Under the pieces are notes generated by a model. It ran no database searches, was not told where the DNA came from, and worked only from the letters and a program-made list of their open reading frames with translations. This document shows, one piece after another, positions 57,197-64,000 of a DNA stretch of 64,000 bases. Source of the DNA: Microbacterium sp. MPKO10 (lineage in GTDB: Bacteria > Actinomycetota > Actinomycetes > Actinomycetales > Microbacteriaceae); assembly GCF_026107415.2 (NCBI RefSeq), contig NZ_JAPCHX010000008.1:1-64000 (forward strand), read 5' to 3'. Position numbers and translations under genes: made by a program. Numbering within the stretch: the stretch's first letter is position 1; every line of letters starts with the position of its first letter.

Positions 57197-57919
57197 TCAG
57201 CTGGAGAGTCGGTTGATCGAGAGGTCGTACGAGTAGCGGTCGCCCCGGTAGAGCGACTCGGCGTACTCGATCGCGCGGCCCCTCTGGTCGAAGGCGGTGC
57301 GCTGCACGTTGAAGGCGGGCGAGAACGGGGGAACCCGCAGCAGCTCGGCCGTCGGCTCATCGAGCACGACGGCGTGAATCGTCTGGTCGGCCCGTTCGGG
57401 GCGGATGCCGAAGCGGTCGCGCAGCTCGCGGTACAGCGAGTCTTCGTTCATGCCGTCGGCCAGGCCGGGAACGAGGGCGGCAGGCACATACGAGTGCTCG
57501 AGGCACATGGGCCGACCGTCGGCCGTGCGCACGCGCATGATGTGCACTACCTCTTCGGCTGGGCTGAGACCCAGGGCAAAGCCGATGCGGCCGCCGGCCC
57601 CCTCGAGGGTGATCTGCGTCTCTGACGACCCGGGCGTGAGATCGCGAGCGAGCATGTCTTCAGAGAACGAGTGAAATTCGAATGTCTTGCTGATGCGCGG
57701 TTCGCTCACGAACGTGCCCGCACCCTGGATGCGGTAGACGAGGTGATCCTTCTCGAGATCGTCGAGCGCCTTGCGCACGGTCACGCGTGTGACGCCCAGC
57801 TGCTCGGCGACCTCTCGCTCGGTCGGCAGACGCTGGTCAGGCTTCAGTCCGGCGGAAATGAGCTCGACGAGGTACTCCCGCACCTGAGTGTGCTTGGTCT
57901 GACGCGCTGGTCCCGACAC
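57197..57919 (-). CDS. GntR-family (HutC/UTRA) regulator
   Basis: A 240-residue regulator: R-L-P-T-E-R-E-V-A-E-Q-L-G-V-T-R-V-T-V-R-K-A-L (winged helix) and a C-terminal UTRA effector domain (E-H-S-Y-V-P, then F-N-V-Q-R-T-A-F-D-Q-R-G). HutC-type members such as NagR/DasR sense amino-sugar phosphates. It starts with GTG after GGAG. Two TGGT-N4-ACCA sites lie between it and the importer operon. Confidence 0.92.
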   Translation of the reverse strand: MSGPARQTKHTQVREYLVELISAGLKPDQRLPTEREVAEQLGVTRVTVRKALDDLEKDHLVYRIQGAGTFVSEPRISKTFEFHSFSEDMLARDLTPGSSETQITLEGAGGRIGFALGLSPAEEVVHIMRVRTADGRPMCLEHSYVPAALVPGLADGMNEDSLYRELRDRFGIRPERADQTIHAVVLDEPTAELLRVPPFSPAFNVQRTAFDQRGRAIEYAESLYRGDRYSYDLSINRLSS

Positions 57920-57937
57920 CTGGGCTCCTTTGCAAAA

Positions 57938-58014
57938 TGGTTATGACCAATCTTGACGTGAGATGCACTTCTGTGTCAATATTCACAGCATCCGCTTCAA
58001 TTGGTATGTACCAA
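57938..58014. promoter_or_regulatory. GntR operator pair of the amino-sugar locus
   Basis: TGGTTATGACCA (57938-57949) and TTGGTATGTACCAA (58001-58014) share the form TGGT-N4-ACCA, close to the sites of DasR/NagR-type regulators. One lies before the GntR gene, the other before the importer operon, so the regulator probably controls both directions. Confidence 0.7.
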
Positions 58015-58051
58015 ATCACTGTATGCCAGAGCCAAAGATGGAAAGGGCACC

Positions 58052-59341
58052 ATGAAGAACAGCTTCTTCACCACCTCTCGCTCACGTCGCCTCGGCGTGA
58101 TCGCGATTGCCACGACAGCAGCGCTCGCGCTCGCAGGATGCTCGGGCGGGGGCGACGCAGACGGGCCGACGACTCTCAAGTTCTCGTACCTCTGGTCTGG
58201 CCCCGAGGCCGAGGTTCTCGAGACGATCATCGACGACTTCAACGACAGTCAAGACGAGATCGTCGTGAAGGGCGTCTCGAGCCCCGACCAGCAGAAGCAG
58301 CTCACCTCGATGTCGTCGTCGAATGGATCGTTCGACATCTCAGACAACTTCGGCGAGAACGTCGGCTCGTGGGCGGCCAAGGGCGTGCTCGCCCCGCTCG
58401 ACGAGTACATCGAGTCAGAGAACATCGACATCGACGACTTCGCCCCCGCCGCACTCGAGCAGATGACGCACGACGGCCAGACCTACGCACTGCCCATCGC
58501 GGTGCACAGCTTCCAGCTGCTCTACAACAAGACGCTCCTCGACGAGGCCGGCGTCGAGCCGCCCACCACAATGGACGAGCTCGCGGATGCCGTCGAGAAG
58601 CTCACCGTCACCGACGACTCGGGCAAGATCTCGCAGATCGGCATCGGCGATGCGAACACGACGACGACGCTCACCACACTGGGCTTCGCGTTCGGCGGCT
58701 CGTGGAGCGACGAGAACGGCCCGACGCCCACCGACGCGGGCAACATCGAGGCAGTCGACTGGTGGCAGAAGAACGTCGTCGACCTCGTCGGCGCCGACAA
58801 CCTCGCCGACTTCAAGGCAGGCGAAGGGCAGTACCTGTCGGCGGAGGACTCGTTCTTCAGCGGCAAGGCCGCGATGATCATCGATGGGGAGTGGCGCGCA
58901 GCATCCGCCTCTGAGGTTGCTCCCGATCTTGACTGGGGTGTCACCTCGATTCCCGCAGCGACGCCCGAGCTCGAGAACTCCACGCAGGTCACGTCGAGCA
59001 CGCTCTTCATTCCGACAAACTCCAAGCACAAAGATGAGGCCGCGCAGTTTCTCGCGTACCTGCTGAGCCCCGAGGTCATGGAGAAGTTCAGCCTCACCCT
59101 CGGCAACCTCCCCGCGCGCACGTCGCTGCTCGACAGCGATGCCTATGGTGATCTGCCGAACTTCGAGGTGTGGGGCGACGCCCTGACCAGCCCGAACGCG
59201 CAGTCGCTCTCGAGCGCACCGTATGGTGCCGAGTATCAGACCGACCTCGGCAACGCATTCGATGATGTGGTGCGCGGCAAGTCGAACGCTGAGAAAGCGC
59301 TCGACTACGTGAAGTCGCGGTCGAAGAGCTACACGAGCTGA
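58052..59341 (+). CDS. Sugar ABC substrate-binding lipoprotein of the amino-sugar locus
   Basis: A 429-residue family 1 solute-binding lipoprotein with signal peptide, lipobox L-A-G-C (Cys30) and a short Gly/Asp linker. The mature part reads L-K-F-S-Y-L-W-S-G-P-E-A-E and contains I-I-D-G-E-W-R. The ATG at 58052 has AAAGG upstream. With two permeases and NanE it forms one operon, so the ligand is probably an N-acetylated amino sugar or sialic-acid derivative. Confidence 0.92.
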   Translation: MKNSFFTTSRSRRLGVIAIATTAALALAGCSGGGDADGPTTLKFSYLWSGPEAEVLETIIDDFNDSQDEIVVKGVSSPDQQKQLTSMSSSNGSFDISDNFGENVGSWAAKGVLAPLDEYIESENIDIDDFAPAALEQMTHDGQTYALPIAVHSFQLLYNKTLLDEAGVEPPTTMDELADAVEKLTVTDDSGKISQIGIGDANTTTTLTTLGFAFGGSWSDENGPTPTDAGNIEAVDWWQKNVVDLVGADNLADFKAGEGQYLSAEDSFFSGKAAMIIDGEWRAASASEVAPDLDWGVTSIPAATPELENSTQVTSSTLFIPTNSKHKDEAAQFLAYLLSPEVMEKFSLTLGNLPARTSLLDSDAYGDLPNFEVWGDALTSPNAQSLSSAPYGAEYQTDLGNAFDDVVRGKSNAEKALDYVKSRSKSYTS

Positions 59342-59348
59342 TCAACCG

Positions 59349-60314
59349 ATGTCGATGCTCACACGGCGGCGTTCTGAGGCACGCCAGACGGCGCGCGATC
59401 TCGCGCCGAAGCGCCCGCGCACGCGGCGCCGGTCATTCTGGATCGGCGTGGCGTTCGCGTCGCCCTTCATCGTCGGGTTTCTCGGGCTGTTCGCGTACCC
59501 GATCCTCGCGTCGGGGTACTACAGCTTCACCGATTTCAACCTCTTCCAGTCGCCTGACTGGGTCGGGCTCGACAATTACGAGCAGATGGCGAACGACGAC
59601 GTGTTCTGGAAGTCGCTCGCCAACACGCTCGTGCTCGCCGTCATGGGTGTGCCCCTCACCATCGCCATCGCGCTGGGTGGGGCGCACCTGCTCAACACTC
59701 CTATCAAGGGGCAGCCGCTCTACCGGGCCGTCATCTATCTGCCCTCGATCATCCCGATCGTCGTCGGAGGCTATCTCTGGCGGTGGCTGCTCAACACGCA
59801 GTACGGCTTCGTCAACTACTTCCTCTCGTGGTTCGGCATCTCAGGGCCCAGCTGGCTGCAGGAGCCCGATTGGACGAAGCCGGCGATCGTGCTCGTCGTG
59901 CTCTGGACGGTCGGCGGCACCATGATCATCTACCTCGCCGCGCTCAAGGATGTTCCGCACGAACTCTATGAGGCGGCATCCATCGATGGTGCTGGCCCGT
60001 GGCGTCGCTTTCTCAACGTGACCTGGCCGACGGTCTCGCCTGTCACGCTCTTCCAGGTGATCGTGTGCCTCATCGCGTACCTGCAGATCTTCACCGAGCC
60101 ATACGTGCTCGCGCAGGAACGCCTCAACAACATCAGCTCCGGCCCCGACCAGTCGATGCTGACGTATGCCATGTACCTCTACCAGAATGCGTTCGTGTAC
60201 CTGAAGATGGGCTACGCCTCCGCCATGGCCTGGGTGCTGTTCATCGTCACGCTCATCGTCACACTCGTTGTGCTGGCCTCGTCGAAACGGTGGGTGCACT
60301 ATGGCTCAAAGTGA
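59349..60314 (+). CDS. CUT1 sugar ABC permease, MalF-like
   Basis: A 321-residue permease with a basic N-terminus, six predicted helices and the EAA loop E-L-Y-E-A-A-S-I-D-G-A-G. It starts seven bases after the binding-protein stop and overlaps the next permease by 14 nt. The ribosome site is weak, consistent with translational coupling. Confidence 0.93.
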   Translation: MSMLTRRRSEARQTARDLAPKRPRTRRRSFWIGVAFASPFIVGFLGLFAYPILASGYYSFTDFNLFQSPDWVGLDNYEQMANDDVFWKSLANTLVLAVMGVPLTIAIALGGAHLLNTPIKGQPLYRAVIYLPSIIPIVVGGYLWRWLLNTQYGFVNYFLSWFGISGPSWLQEPDWTKPAIVLVVLWTVGGTMIIYLAALKDVPHELYEAASIDGAGPWRRFLNVTWPTVSPVTLFQVIVCLIAYLQIFTEPYVLAQERLNNISSGPDQSMLTYAMYLYQNAFVYLKMGYASAMAWVLFIVTLIVTLVVLASSKRWVHYGSK

Positions 60315-61191
60315 AACGCAGATCATGACGGATGCCGCGTCGCCGCGCGAGCTGCCGGCGACCAGGCGCACGCCGAAGATTCTCCGTCGGCTGCGGCAGC
60401 ACGGTCTCGTCATCGCTCTCGCGCTGGTCTTCATCTTTCCGCTCTTGGTCATGATCTCGACGGCGCTCAAGTCTCCGCAGGATGTCTTCAGCTCACCGCC
60501 GACGCTGATCCCCAGCGAGTGGACGTTCAACAACTTCGCTACAGCGTTCGATCAGATTCCCGTGTGGCGCTACCTCGGCAACACCATGCTCGTCGCGGGG
60601 CTCAGCGTTCTCGGCACGGCGCTGTCGTGCCCACTCGTCGCGTACGCGCTGTCGAAGGTGCGCTGGGCGGGGGCGAAGCCGCTGTTCATCATGGTGCTCG
60701 CCACCATGATGCTGCCGCCGCAGGTGACGCTGATTCCGCTGTTTCTCATCTGGAACGGCGTCGGCGCGACGAACACCTATCTGCCGCTCGTGGTTCCGGC
60801 GTTCCTCGGCACCCCGTTCTTCATCTTCCTGATTCGGCAGTTCCTCATGAATGTGCCCGACGACCTTCTTGAGGCGGCGCGGCTTGACGGGGCATCCGAG
60901 CTGCGCACCTATGCCACCATCGTGCTGCCCATCGCCCGGCCGGCGATCGTCACGGCGGCGGTCTTCCAGTTCGTGTGGGCGTGGACCGACTTTCTCAACC
61001 CGCTCATCTACCTCAACGACGAGTCGACGTACACCCTGTCGATCGGCCTCTATGCGTTCTTCGGCGAGAACGACGTGGCGTGGGGCCCGCTCATGGCCGC
61101 GTGCACGATGTTCACCATTCCAGCGCTGATCATCTTTCTCATTGGCCAGAAGTTCTTCATCGGCGGCATCAGCGCAGGAGCTATCAAATGA
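60301..61191 (+). CDS. CUT1 sugar ABC permease, MalG-like
   Basis: A 296-residue permease with six predicted helices and the EAA loop L-L-E-A-A-R-L-D-G-A-S. It ends in G-G-I-S-A-G-A-I-K, typical of MalG-type proteins. Its start lies inside the previous gene and its stop overlaps nanE by four bases. No ATPase is encoded nearby, so a shared ATPase is expected. Confidence 0.93.
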   Translation: MAQSETQIMTDAASPRELPATRRTPKILRRLRQHGLVIALALVFIFPLLVMISTALKSPQDVFSSPPTLIPSEWTFNNFATAFDQIPVWRYLGNTMLVAGLSVLGTALSCPLVAYALSKVRWAGAKPLFIMVLATMMLPPQVTLIPLFLIWNGVGATNTYLPLVVPAFLGTPFFIFLIRQFLMNVPDDLLEAARLDGASELRTYATIVLPIARPAIVTAAVFQFVWAWTDFLNPLIYLNDESTYTLSIGLYAFFGENDVAWGPLMAACTMFTIPALIIFLIGQKFFIGGISAGAIK

Positions 61192-61898
61192 CACACGACA
61201 CCATCGCCCGGCTCGAGCACGGCTTCATCGCCTCGGTGCAGGCAGACGACGGCAGCCCGCTGCGCGACAGCCGCATGATCGCGGCGCTCGCGCAGGCGAC
61301 GGTGCTCGGCGGTGCCAACGGGCTGCGCATCAACTCGCCAGAAGACATCCGCGCGGTGCGCGAGATCACCGATCTGCCGATCATCGGCCTGCACAAGGTG
61401 CCGGGCGAGAACCGCGATGTCATCACGCCGCTCGTCGAGCATGCCATTGCTCTTGCGCAGGCCGGTGCCGATATCATCGCCCTCGACGTGTCGCGCGAGC
61501 TGCGCGGCGGCGACCTCTCGATCATCGGTGCGGTGCGCGAGCTCACAGGCCTGCCCGTCATGGCCGACGTGTCGACGCTTGACGAGGGAACACGGGCGAC
61601 GGATGCCGGTGCCGACGTCGTCGGCACGACGCTGTCGGGCTACACCCCGTATACGCACGGCGACACCGAAGCGCCTGACTTCGCGCTCATCGAGCAGCTC
61701 GTCGCCCGCGGCATCCGTGTCATCGCCGAGGGCCGCCTGCGCACCCCCGCCGACGTGGTGCACGCGCTCTCGCTCGGCGCCTATGCAGCGGTGGTGGGCC
61801 GCGCCCTCACAGACCCCCTCATCACGTCGGCCCGCTATGCGAGGGCTGTCACGGAAGCGCGTTCGGCAGCGGCATCCCGTGCTGTCTCGGGCAGTTAG
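61188..61898 (+). CDS. nanE: N-acetylmannosamine-6-phosphate 2-epimerase
   Basis: A 236-residue (beta/alpha)8 enzyme of the NanE family: F-I-A-S-V-Q-A near the N-terminus, G-L-R-I-N, catalytic K-V-P, A-L-D-V-S, M-A-D-V-S-T-L-D-E-G, G-T-T-L-S-G-Y-T-P-Y and A-E-G-R-L-R-T-P. It converts ManNAc-6-P to GlcNAc-6-P in sialic acid and ManNAc catabolism. Coupled to the permease gene by a four-base overlap. No NanA lyase or NanK kinase is visible in this window. Confidence 0.94.
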   Translation: MTHDTIARLEHGFIASVQADDGSPLRDSRMIAALAQATVLGGANGLRINSPEDIRAVREITDLPIIGLHKVPGENRDVITPLVEHAIALAQAGADIIALDVSRELRGGDLSIIGAVRELTGLPVMADVSTLDEGTRATDAGADVVGTTLSGYTPYTHGDTEAPDFALIEQLVARGIRVIAEGRLRTPADVVHALSLGAYAAVVGRALTDPLITSARYARAVTEARSAAASRAVSGS

Positions 61899-62131
61899 CC
61901 GCGGCGCGCTCCGTTCCAAAAACCCCGAAGGCCTCCAAGACTCGGCTGTGAAGTTTTCCCGCCCAGACTCGAATTTCGTGCGCGACGACGCGGCCGTACC
62001 AATCACTTTCGTGAGCGCGTCGCCTCCTACCCGGCTCGGGTTGAGACTCGCTCAGTAGGATGGCCGCGATGAGCGCGAACGTCGTTCGCGCGTCGCAACG
62101 TTGATGTGCGCGACCGAGAATCTAAGCGGCC

Positions 62132-62812
62132 GTGACGGCCGAGAACGGATATCCCGTGCGAAGTGACATTGGTGCTGTCGTGTTCGACTGCGATGGAGTG
62201 CTCGTCGACAGCGAAGTGCTGTCGTTGACGATCGGGCAGAAGGTTCTTGCCGACCTGGGGTGGGAAGCCGAGATGCCCACGCTCGTCGAGACATTCATGG
62301 GATGCTCGCACGAGTACTACATCGCGCAGATCGAGAAGAACATCGGCCGCACGCTCGAGCCAGACTGGGCTGTGCCGTATGACCCGTGGTACGAGAAGGC
62401 GTTCGCAGAAGACCTTCGTGAGATCGAAGGCATCTCGCACGCCCTCGACCGCATTGAGCTCCCCACGGCGGTGGCGTCGAACAGCATGCACGAGCGCATT
62501 CGCTCGTCGCTCACGACTGTCGGTCTCTTTGACCGCTTCGAGGGGCGCATCTGCAGCGCAGAAGACGTGCCGAACGGGAAGCCGGCGCCCGATGTCTACC
62601 TGAAAGCAGCCGAAACGCTGGGCGTGGCACCGGAGCGTTGCATTGCTGTGGAAGACAGCAAGTTCGGCGTGCAGGCGGCGCGTGCAGCGGGCATGACCGT
62701 GCTCGCCTACGAGACCGACATGACGCCCTCGGGCTGGTTCGACCGCCCAGACATCACGGTCTTCCGTTCGATGGCCGATCTCCCCGCCCTCGTCGACGAG
62801 CTCTCGAACTAG
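62132..62812 (+). CDS. HAD-family hydrolase (phosphoglycolate/beta-phosphoglucomutase-like)
   Basis: A 226-residue HAD phosphatase: nucleophile motif V-V-F-D-C-D-G-V-L-V-D-S-E, A-S-N-S-M (motif 2), N-G-K-P-A-P-D-V-Y (motif 3 Lys) and V-E-D-S-K-F-G-V (motif 4). Sugar-phosphate phosphatase of the DOG/YfbT kind is likely. Start GTG at 62132; a GTG at 62156 is an alternative. It lies 233 bases after nanE with no obvious gene between, and may or may not belong to that operon. Confidence 0.92.
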   Translation: MTAENGYPVRSDIGAVVFDCDGVLVDSEVLSLTIGQKVLADLGWEAEMPTLVETFMGCSHEYYIAQIEKNIGRTLEPDWAVPYDPWYEKAFAEDLREIEGISHALDRIELPTAVASNSMHERIRSSLTTVGLFDRFEGRICSAEDVPNGKPAPDVYLKAAETLGVAPERCIAVEDSKFGVQAARAAGMTVLAYETDMTPSGWFDRPDITVFRSMADLPALVDELSN

Positions 62813-62915
62813 CGCGTCGCTGCCGTCAGGACCTCATCTCGACGACTGTGTCTGCCCTCAAGTGACGCGGTGCGCCGCGGCATCCTGTTGCCTGCCGCGG
62901 CGCATGCCGCAATCG

Positions 62916-64000
62916 TTACTGCGTGCTCCGAGACCCGAGGCTGTCGTGCACCACACGCCCGGCCTGAATGACAGTGCGCGGGCGGTCCGCGTCGACGAGG
63001 GCATCGATGTCGTCGAGGGGGTTGCCGTCGAGAATGAGCAAGTCCGCGACAGCATCCTCGGCGATGATGCCCAGGTCGGGCCGCCTGATCAGGCCGGCTC
63101 CCACTGAGGTCACCGACGTCAGCGTCTCGAGTGTGCCCAGAATCTCGGCCTGCAGCCGCAGGCCGTTCAATTGTTCCTCTTCGAGCCCGCCGAGCAGATC
63201 AGAGCCGTAGGCGATCTTCACGCCAGCGCCCCGCGCGAGCTCAATCGCCCGCTGCCCCGAGGCGAATACCTCTTTGTTCTTCTGCTGCGCAGTCTCGGGG
63301 AGCCCGAGCTCGGCACCACGGCGCCGCATGGCGTCGTACGCGATGAGGGTGGGCACCAGCGTGCTTCCGGTATCCGCCATCGCTCGTGCCGCCTCGGCAT
63401 CCATCAAGTTGCCGTGCTCGATCGACCTCACACCGTTCGCGACGGCGTGCTGCACTGCCTCGGCCGAGTAGGCGTGCGCTGCAACATAGCTGCCTCGCCG
63501 CGCGGCCTCATCGGCCACCGCCTGAATCTCGTCAGCCGAGTACTGCGGGATCTCGAGCGGGTCGACGGGCGAGATCACGCCGCCCGACGCCATGATCTTG
63601 ATCGCGTGCGCACCGGTGCGGAACCTGTCGCGCACCACGCGGCGCAGATCGGCAACGCCGTCGACGATCTGATTGGAATGCCCCCCGCAGAAATCCAGCT
63701 CCATCTCGTCGGAACGCGGGTCACCATGACCTCCCGTCTGGCTGAGCGCCGGCCCGGTATAGAGGTATCGCGGGCCCTCGATGACGTGCTTATCGAGGGC
63801 CATCGCGAACCCCTTATCTCCCCCCGCAACATCGCGCACCGTCGTGAACCCGCGCCGGAGGGCGGCGCGCACCCGCGTCGCACCGACAAGTGCGACGTAG
63901 CTCAGCGGCGCGTGATCGTTGAAGAACCCGTTGAGCGTGATGCCGTATGCGTGAAAATGCGCATCGATGAGCCCCGGCATGACGACGCGCCCCCCGGCAT
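62916..64000 (-). CDS. Metal-dependent amidohydrolase (N-terminus outside window)
   Basis: The visible part is about 360 residues of an amidohydrolase-family enzyme of the imidazolonepropionase/Xaa-Pro dipeptidase-like group: M-P-G-L-I-D-A-H-F-H (first metal pair), A-H-A-I-K-I-M-A-S-G-G (carbamylated Lys position), V-A-A-H-A-Y-S, S-I-E-H-G-N and Y-G-S-D-L-L-G-G. The frame continues past 63980 to the window edge with A-G-G-R-V-V, so the beta-sandwich start is missing. Substrate unknown. Confidence 0.9.
   Translation of the reverse strand, partial: AGGRVVMPGLIDAHFHAYGITLNGFFNDHAPLSYVALVGATRVRAALRRGFTTVRDVAGGDKGFAMALDKHVIEGPRYLYTGPALSQTGGHGDPRSDEMELDFCGGHSNQIVDGVADLRRVVRDRFRTGAHAIKIMASGGVISPVDPLEIPQYSADEIQAVADEAARRGSYVAAHAYSAEAVQHAVANGVRSIEHGNLMDAEAARAMADTGSTLVPTLIAYDAMRRRGAELGLPETAQQKNKEVFASGQRAIELARGAGVKIAYGSDLLGGLEEEQLNGLRLQAEILGTLETLTSVTSVGAGLIRRPDLGIIAEDAVADLLILDGNPLDDIDALVDADRPRTVIQAGRVVHDSLGSRSTQ

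Noticed and set aside
1-64000. tRNA, rRNA or CRISPR features
   Set aside because: No cloverleaf-like T-loop motifs, rRNA segments or regularly spaced direct repeats were found by reading both strands.

Overview
The window is chromosomal DNA of a high-GC actinobacterium. Gene density, GTG starts, 1-4 nt operon overlaps, CUT1 sugar transporters without their own ATPase, DUF222-HNH and BTAD-type regulators, and the many GGATGC/GCATCC words all fit Microbacteriaceae. The family assignment is inference from style, not from a marker gene. No rRNA, tRNA or CRISPR was seen.

Layout. 1-3.2 kb: the end of an RCC1-like repeat protein, a decayed IS481-type transposase, a DUF222-HNH protein, and an intergenic region with five DnaA-box words. 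3.2-9.3 kb: a LacI-controlled operon with a PF12831-type FAD oxidoreductase and a CUT1 sugar transporter. 9.4-15.2 kb: a long palindrome, a VOC protein, a Bcr/CflA exporter, an ArsR-AHSA1 pair, a YdcF-like protein, a type II toxin-antitoxin pair and a cytidine deaminase. 15.3-30.3 kb: a CoA-dependent catabolic cluster (MHS transporter, FAD oxidoreductase, class III CoA-transferase, enoyl-CoA hydratase, DapA-like lyase, SDR, aldehyde dehydrogenase) under an XRE-cupin regulator. A second operon there holds an NMT1/SsuA-type ABC importer and a second class III CoA-transferase. The two are linked by a nearly identical promoter sequence and separated by a CPBP protease-TetR pair. A 7Fe ferredoxin follows.

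30.4-39.2 kb: small regulator/enzyme pairs (SDR with HTH regulator, hydrolase with BTAD regulator, F420-type reductase, SDR with TetR, CPBP protease). This stretch also carries signs of rearrangement: an orphan antitoxin abutting a truncated-looking BTAD gene, a fragment matching the 3' end of the IMPase gene, a BTAD-like fragment and a duplicated promoter block. 39.2-52.0 kb: a DeoR-controlled sugar locus with an RbsABC/Lsr-type importer, FGGY kinase, M29-like peptidase and fused dihydroxyacetone-type kinase in one tightly coupled operon, plus BtpA, a TIM-barrel isomerase and an inositol-monophosphatase-like protein nearby. 52.0-55.7 kb: an SDR gene and a HIT-GMC oxidoreductase operon that share a MerR-type promoter. 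55.7-62 kb: an amino-sugar locus with NanE, a CUT1 importer, a UTRA GntR regulator and a DUF4127 protein. The window closes with a HAD phosphatase and the C-terminal part of an amidohydrolase.

A 58-59 bp palindromic repeat with covarying arms occurs three times, always just 3' of a gene. Several regulator-operator pairs can be read directly (ArsR, antitoxin, TetR x2, XRE, MerR, GntR, DeoR, LacI). The best candidates for an undescribed system are the tetrose/sugar-like locus with an embedded peptidase (39-52 kb), the split CoA-catabolic regulon (15-30 kb) and the DUF4127-NanE amino-sugar locus.
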